Assembly: GCA_030587435.1 (NCBI GenBank)
Contig: JAUQZC010000099.1
Coordinates: 1 to 6,919 of the forward strand
Length of the DNA: 6,919 nt
From: Candidatus Baldrarchaeota archaeon
GTDB lineage: Archaea > Asgardarchaeota > Baldrarchaeia > Baldrarchaeales > DXJG01
Reading direction: 5' to 3'
The notes beneath the pieces were generated by a model, which saw only the letters and a list, made by a program, of their open reading frames with translations, was not told the origin of the DNA and did no database searches. This document shows, piece by piece, positions 5,568 to 6,919 of this stretch (position 1 is its first letter; the number at the start of each line of letters is the position of its first letter). A program made the translations under genes and the position numbers.

Positions 5568-5580
5568 GTTATAAATAGGA
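5568..5580 (+). promoter_or_regulatory. probable TATA box for the six-helix membrane protein gene
   Basis: GTTATAAATAGGA is a good archaeal TATA-like element. It predicts a start near 5600, giving a leader of about 45 bases that contains the hairpin at 5621-5635. TTTAATAAATAA just upstream (5550-5561) is a weaker alternative. Confidence 0.5.
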
Positions 5581-5620
5581 TAAACTAAAGTTAAAAGTTA
5601 AATTCCCATTTTGAAATAGA

Positions 5621-5635
5621 CCACTACAATAGTGG
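5621..5635 (+). promoter_or_regulatory. hairpin CCACTA-CAA-TAGTGG touching the ribosome binding site
   Basis: A perfect six-base stem with a three-base loop in the leader of the gene starting at 5647. Its 3' arm ends in GG, which forms the first half of GGAG (5634-5637), the Shine-Dalgarno site nine bases before ATG. Folding would partly hide that site. It could equally be a DNA operator. Confidence 0.4.
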
Positions 5636-5646
5636 AGTGGTAAGTT

Positions 5647-6504
5647 ATGGTGGAAATATCGGAATCCCCTTTTCAAGAGGTTAAGAAATTCACAGAAAGA
5701 GCTACAGTTGCAATAGCAAAAATAGAGGATATGCTAGCTGGAATCGTAACAGCAATAGTTGCAATAGCTGGACTTGCAACAGCAAACATTATACAGGTAA
5801 CCGCGCAACCAGAACAATTCAGAGGTTACATGAATCTTATAATGCTGGGAGCCGTGGCAATATGGGCCTTTGTAAGATTCGTAAGTATGTATAGCTCTCG
5901 TTTCATGGAACCAACAGTTATACGTGCTGTCTACTTCACATTCGTATTGAACTCTGCAATTCTCATATACTCCTACAGATTATACATTTCTCAAAGCCCA
6001 GTATGGCCATATATGCTTGCACTGTCCTCAGCGATAGTTGCAACAGCTTTTGTCCTCAGTTTCCTAGGATATGGATTATTTAGAGTTCTACGTCGCCGAG
6101 AACAAATCGAAGAAGCCATTAAATCTCAAGAAGAGCTTTTCAAAGAAGTCTTAGAATCACCTAAGGTTCCATCTGAAATCAAAGATAAAATTATGGAACT
6201 AAGATTAAGAAATCTAAGGCTTATAGACACGCTTATAATGTCAACACAGAAATATGCAAGCTTATCCAGAGGTTCAAACGTTCTGGCTCAGTCTATTTTA
6301 ATAGCAGCGATAGCAACAGGTACGTCTGCCATTGCCGGAGGGATAGCAGCTGCGACAATTTCAGGACAAACGTTTCTCTGGGCTGGGATAATTGAAACGG
6401 TGGCGATAATAATAGTGGGAATTTTAGTGTGGTACTTTACTCGCATTCAAGAAAGAGTATTGAATGAAGAATTTTCAGCACTTCTAAGCATAGCACGAGT
6501 CTAA
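5647..6504 (+). CDS. six-helix membrane protein of unknown function with a cytoplasmic coiled middle
   Basis: No family recognised. The 285-residue protein has hydrophobic helices at about 29-51, 62-82, 93-113, 121-147, 213-238 and 243-266. Between the fourth and fifth is a charged helical segment (148-205, RVLRRREQIEEAIKSQEE onward) likely to form a coiled coil on the inside, judged by the basic residues at the helix end. The fifth and sixth helices are rich in Ala, Gly and Ile, as in oligomeric channel or pore proteins. There are no cysteines and no sequons, unlike the surface operon upstream. It starts at ATG 5647 behind GGAG and has its own promoter, so it is a separate unit. The gene after it, 173 bases on, is a HerA/DUF87-type ATPase in the same direction. 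Functional linkage is possible but unproven, since that ATPase also has its own promoter. Confidence 0.72.
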   Translation: MVEISESPFQEVKKFTERATVAIAKIEDMLAGIVTAIVAIAGLATANIIQVTAQPEQFRGYMNLIMLGAVAIWAFVRFVSMYSSRFMEPTVIRAVYFTFVLNSAILIYSYRLYISQSPVWPYMLALSSAIVATAFVLSFLGYGLFRVLRRREQIEEAIKSQEELFKEVLESPKVPSEIKDKIMELRLRNLRLIDTLIMSTQKYASLSRGSNVLAQSILIAAIATGTSAIAGGIAAATISGQTFLWAGIIETVAIIIVGILVWYFTRIQERVLNEEFSALLSIARV

Positions 6505-6597
6505 CAACATTCCATCATTTTTGTCATCCTAACAACTCAAATAATACGAAAATAACACCTTATTTGGGTAGTCAGGTTCATTAATTAAATTACAATT

Positions 6598-6605
6598 TAA
6601 ACACT
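6598..6605 (+). repeat. third copy of TAAACACT
   Basis: The same eight bases occur at 5453-5460 and 5514-5521. All three copies are intergenic and on the same strand, flanking the six-helix protein gene. The surrounding bases differ, so this may be chance. Confidence 0.2.
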
Positions 6606-6625
6606 AAAAAGCGAAAATATAGCAT

Positions 6626-6643
6626 AAGAATGATCGCATTCTT
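6626..6643. promoter_or_regulatory. 18-base palindrome AAGAATG-ATCG-CATTCTT (candidate operator)
   Basis: Two perfect seven-base arms around ATCG. The 3' arm runs into the TATA-like CTTTTAATA of the ATPase promoter, covering the place where transcription factor B would bind. A dimeric repressor bound here could block initiation. Confidence 0.5.
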
Positions 6644-6650
6644 TTAATAC
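6641..6650 (+). promoter_or_regulatory. probable TATA box for the ATPase gene
   Basis: CTTTTAATAC lies 28 bases before ATG 6678. It predicts transcript start near 6670, at the very edge of the ribosome binding site. The mRNA may be almost leaderless. Confidence 0.4.
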
Positions 6651-6653
6651 TTC

Positions 6654-6671
6654 ATCACTTTGGAAAGTGAT
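6654..6671. promoter_or_regulatory. 18-base palindrome ATCACTTT-GG-AAAGTGAT overlapping the ribosome binding site
   Basis: Two perfect eight-base arms around GG. The last five bases, GTGAT (6667-6671), are the Shine-Dalgarno match six bases before ATG 6678. In RNA the element could fold with a seven-base stem and a UGGA loop and hide that site; as DNA it spans the expected transcript start. Its centre is 28 bases from the centre of the upstream palindrome. Confidence 0.5.
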
Positions 6672-6677
6672 TGAACA

Positions 6678-6919
6678 ATGGCTAAAAAGTTTTATATCGG
6701 AATCCTGATGGAAAATGGAAAAGAAAAAATGCTAATTAAATCAAAAGACCTAATGACACATGCCTTCGTCTGCGGAGCTAGTGGTAGTGGGAAAACTGTA
6801 ACATGTAAAGCAATTTTAGAAGAAGCAGTTCTCAACGACATACCAATTGTAGCCATCGACCCCAAAGGTGACATCGGTGGAGTGGCATTCGCCGTCAAGG
6901 AGCCTAAACCAGATGAATT
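6678..6919 (+). CDS. HerA/DUF87-family ATPase, N-terminal part (cut by the window edge)
   Basis: Eighty complete codons are present before the right edge. The start is ATG 6678; an in-frame TGA at 6672-6674 rules out an earlier one, and GTGAT ends six bases before it. The protein opens FYIGILMENGKEKMLIKSKD, then THAFVCGASGSGKTVT with the Walker A motif GASGSGKT at residues 33-40. The strand IPIVAIDPKGDIGG follows at 55-68. The order 'THAxVxGxSGSGKT ... IPxxAIDPKGD' is typical of HerA/FtsK-superfamily P-loop ATPases of the DUF87/DUF853 kind, hexameric motors acting on DNA or protein substrates. Those proteins usually run to 500-800 residues, so most of this one lies outside. Walker B, the arginine finger and any partner-specific domain cannot be seen. 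Cellular role unknown: HerA-like proteins range from DNA repair to conjugation and defence. Confidence 0.8.
   Translation, partial: MAKKFYIGILMENGKEKMLIKSKDLMTHAFVCGASGSGKTVTCKAILEEAVLNDIPIVAIDPKGDIGGVAFAVKEPKPDE

Larger units (their letters stand above)
5450..5646. other. intergenic region before the six-helix membrane protein
   Basis: These 197 AT-rich bases hold the promoter near 5568-5580, the hairpin at 5621-5635 and two copies of TAAACACT (5453-5460, 5514-5521). No convincing reading frame or RNA gene is seen. Confidence 0.5.

Noticed and set aside
6518..6522. T-run shortly after the six-helix protein gene as a terminator
   Set aside because: Five T residues without further support are expected often in DNA this AT-rich; too weak to annotate.
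6692..6898. Minus-strand open frame of 68 codons opposite the ATPase
   Set aside because: The plus strand encodes a clear Walker A ATPase; the reverse is its complement artefact.
1..6919. CRISPR arrays, tRNA or rRNA genes, insertion sequences
   Set aside because: No regularly spaced repeats, cloverleaf with GTTCRANNC-type T-loop, rRNA-like segment, transposase frame or terminal inverted repeats were seen on either strand.

Overview
The window is AT-rich DNA from an archaeon. The evidence is archaeal-type promoters (TATA-like boxes about 25 bases before the expected transcript start), Shine-Dalgarno sites of the GGAGGTGAT type, an archaea-specific threonyl-tRNA synthetase editing domain, an AlaX protein, and secreted proteins dense in N-glycosylation sequons. 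A Thermoproteota/Bathyarchaeia-like lineage is my guess; the sequence alone does not fix the phylum.

Left part (1-1555, all minus strand). At the left edge is the wreck of a toxin-antitoxin pair. A 57-residue RelB-like antitoxin (198-371) is intact. The overlapping RelE-like toxin is frameshifted, and after about 35 residues it runs into what looks like the C-terminal tail of a cation diffusion facilitator. Two small tRNA quality-control genes follow: a free-standing ThrRS editing domain (536-946) and a short AlaX (1031-1555). Both belong to families that remove wrong amino acids, especially serine, from tRNA, so the pair may be a small trans-editing locus. Both show changes at positions expected to be catalytic or zinc-binding.

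Middle (1556-5449). A 385-base gap carries the divergent promoters and several dyads. A plus-strand operon follows, with gaps of 21 and 6 bases. Its first part is a signal peptide and propeptide reading frame (1947-2246). This overlaps by ATGA a 476-residue metzincin-like zinc metalloprotease (2243-3673) that has two tandem beta-rich repeats but no signal peptide of its own. The two frames look like one secreted protease of about 575 residues split by a -1 frameshift. Next come two unrecognised membrane-anchored ectodomain proteins (3695-4234 and 4241-5449) with seven and ten sequons. The set reads as a cell-surface proteolytic or adhesive module.

Right part (5450-6919). A six-helix membrane protein of unknown function (5647-6504) has its own promoter and a hairpin at its ribosome binding site. 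It is followed by the start of a HerA/DUF87-type ATPase (6678 to the edge), whose promoter lies between two 18-base palindromes. No tRNA, rRNA, CRISPR array or transposase was seen.
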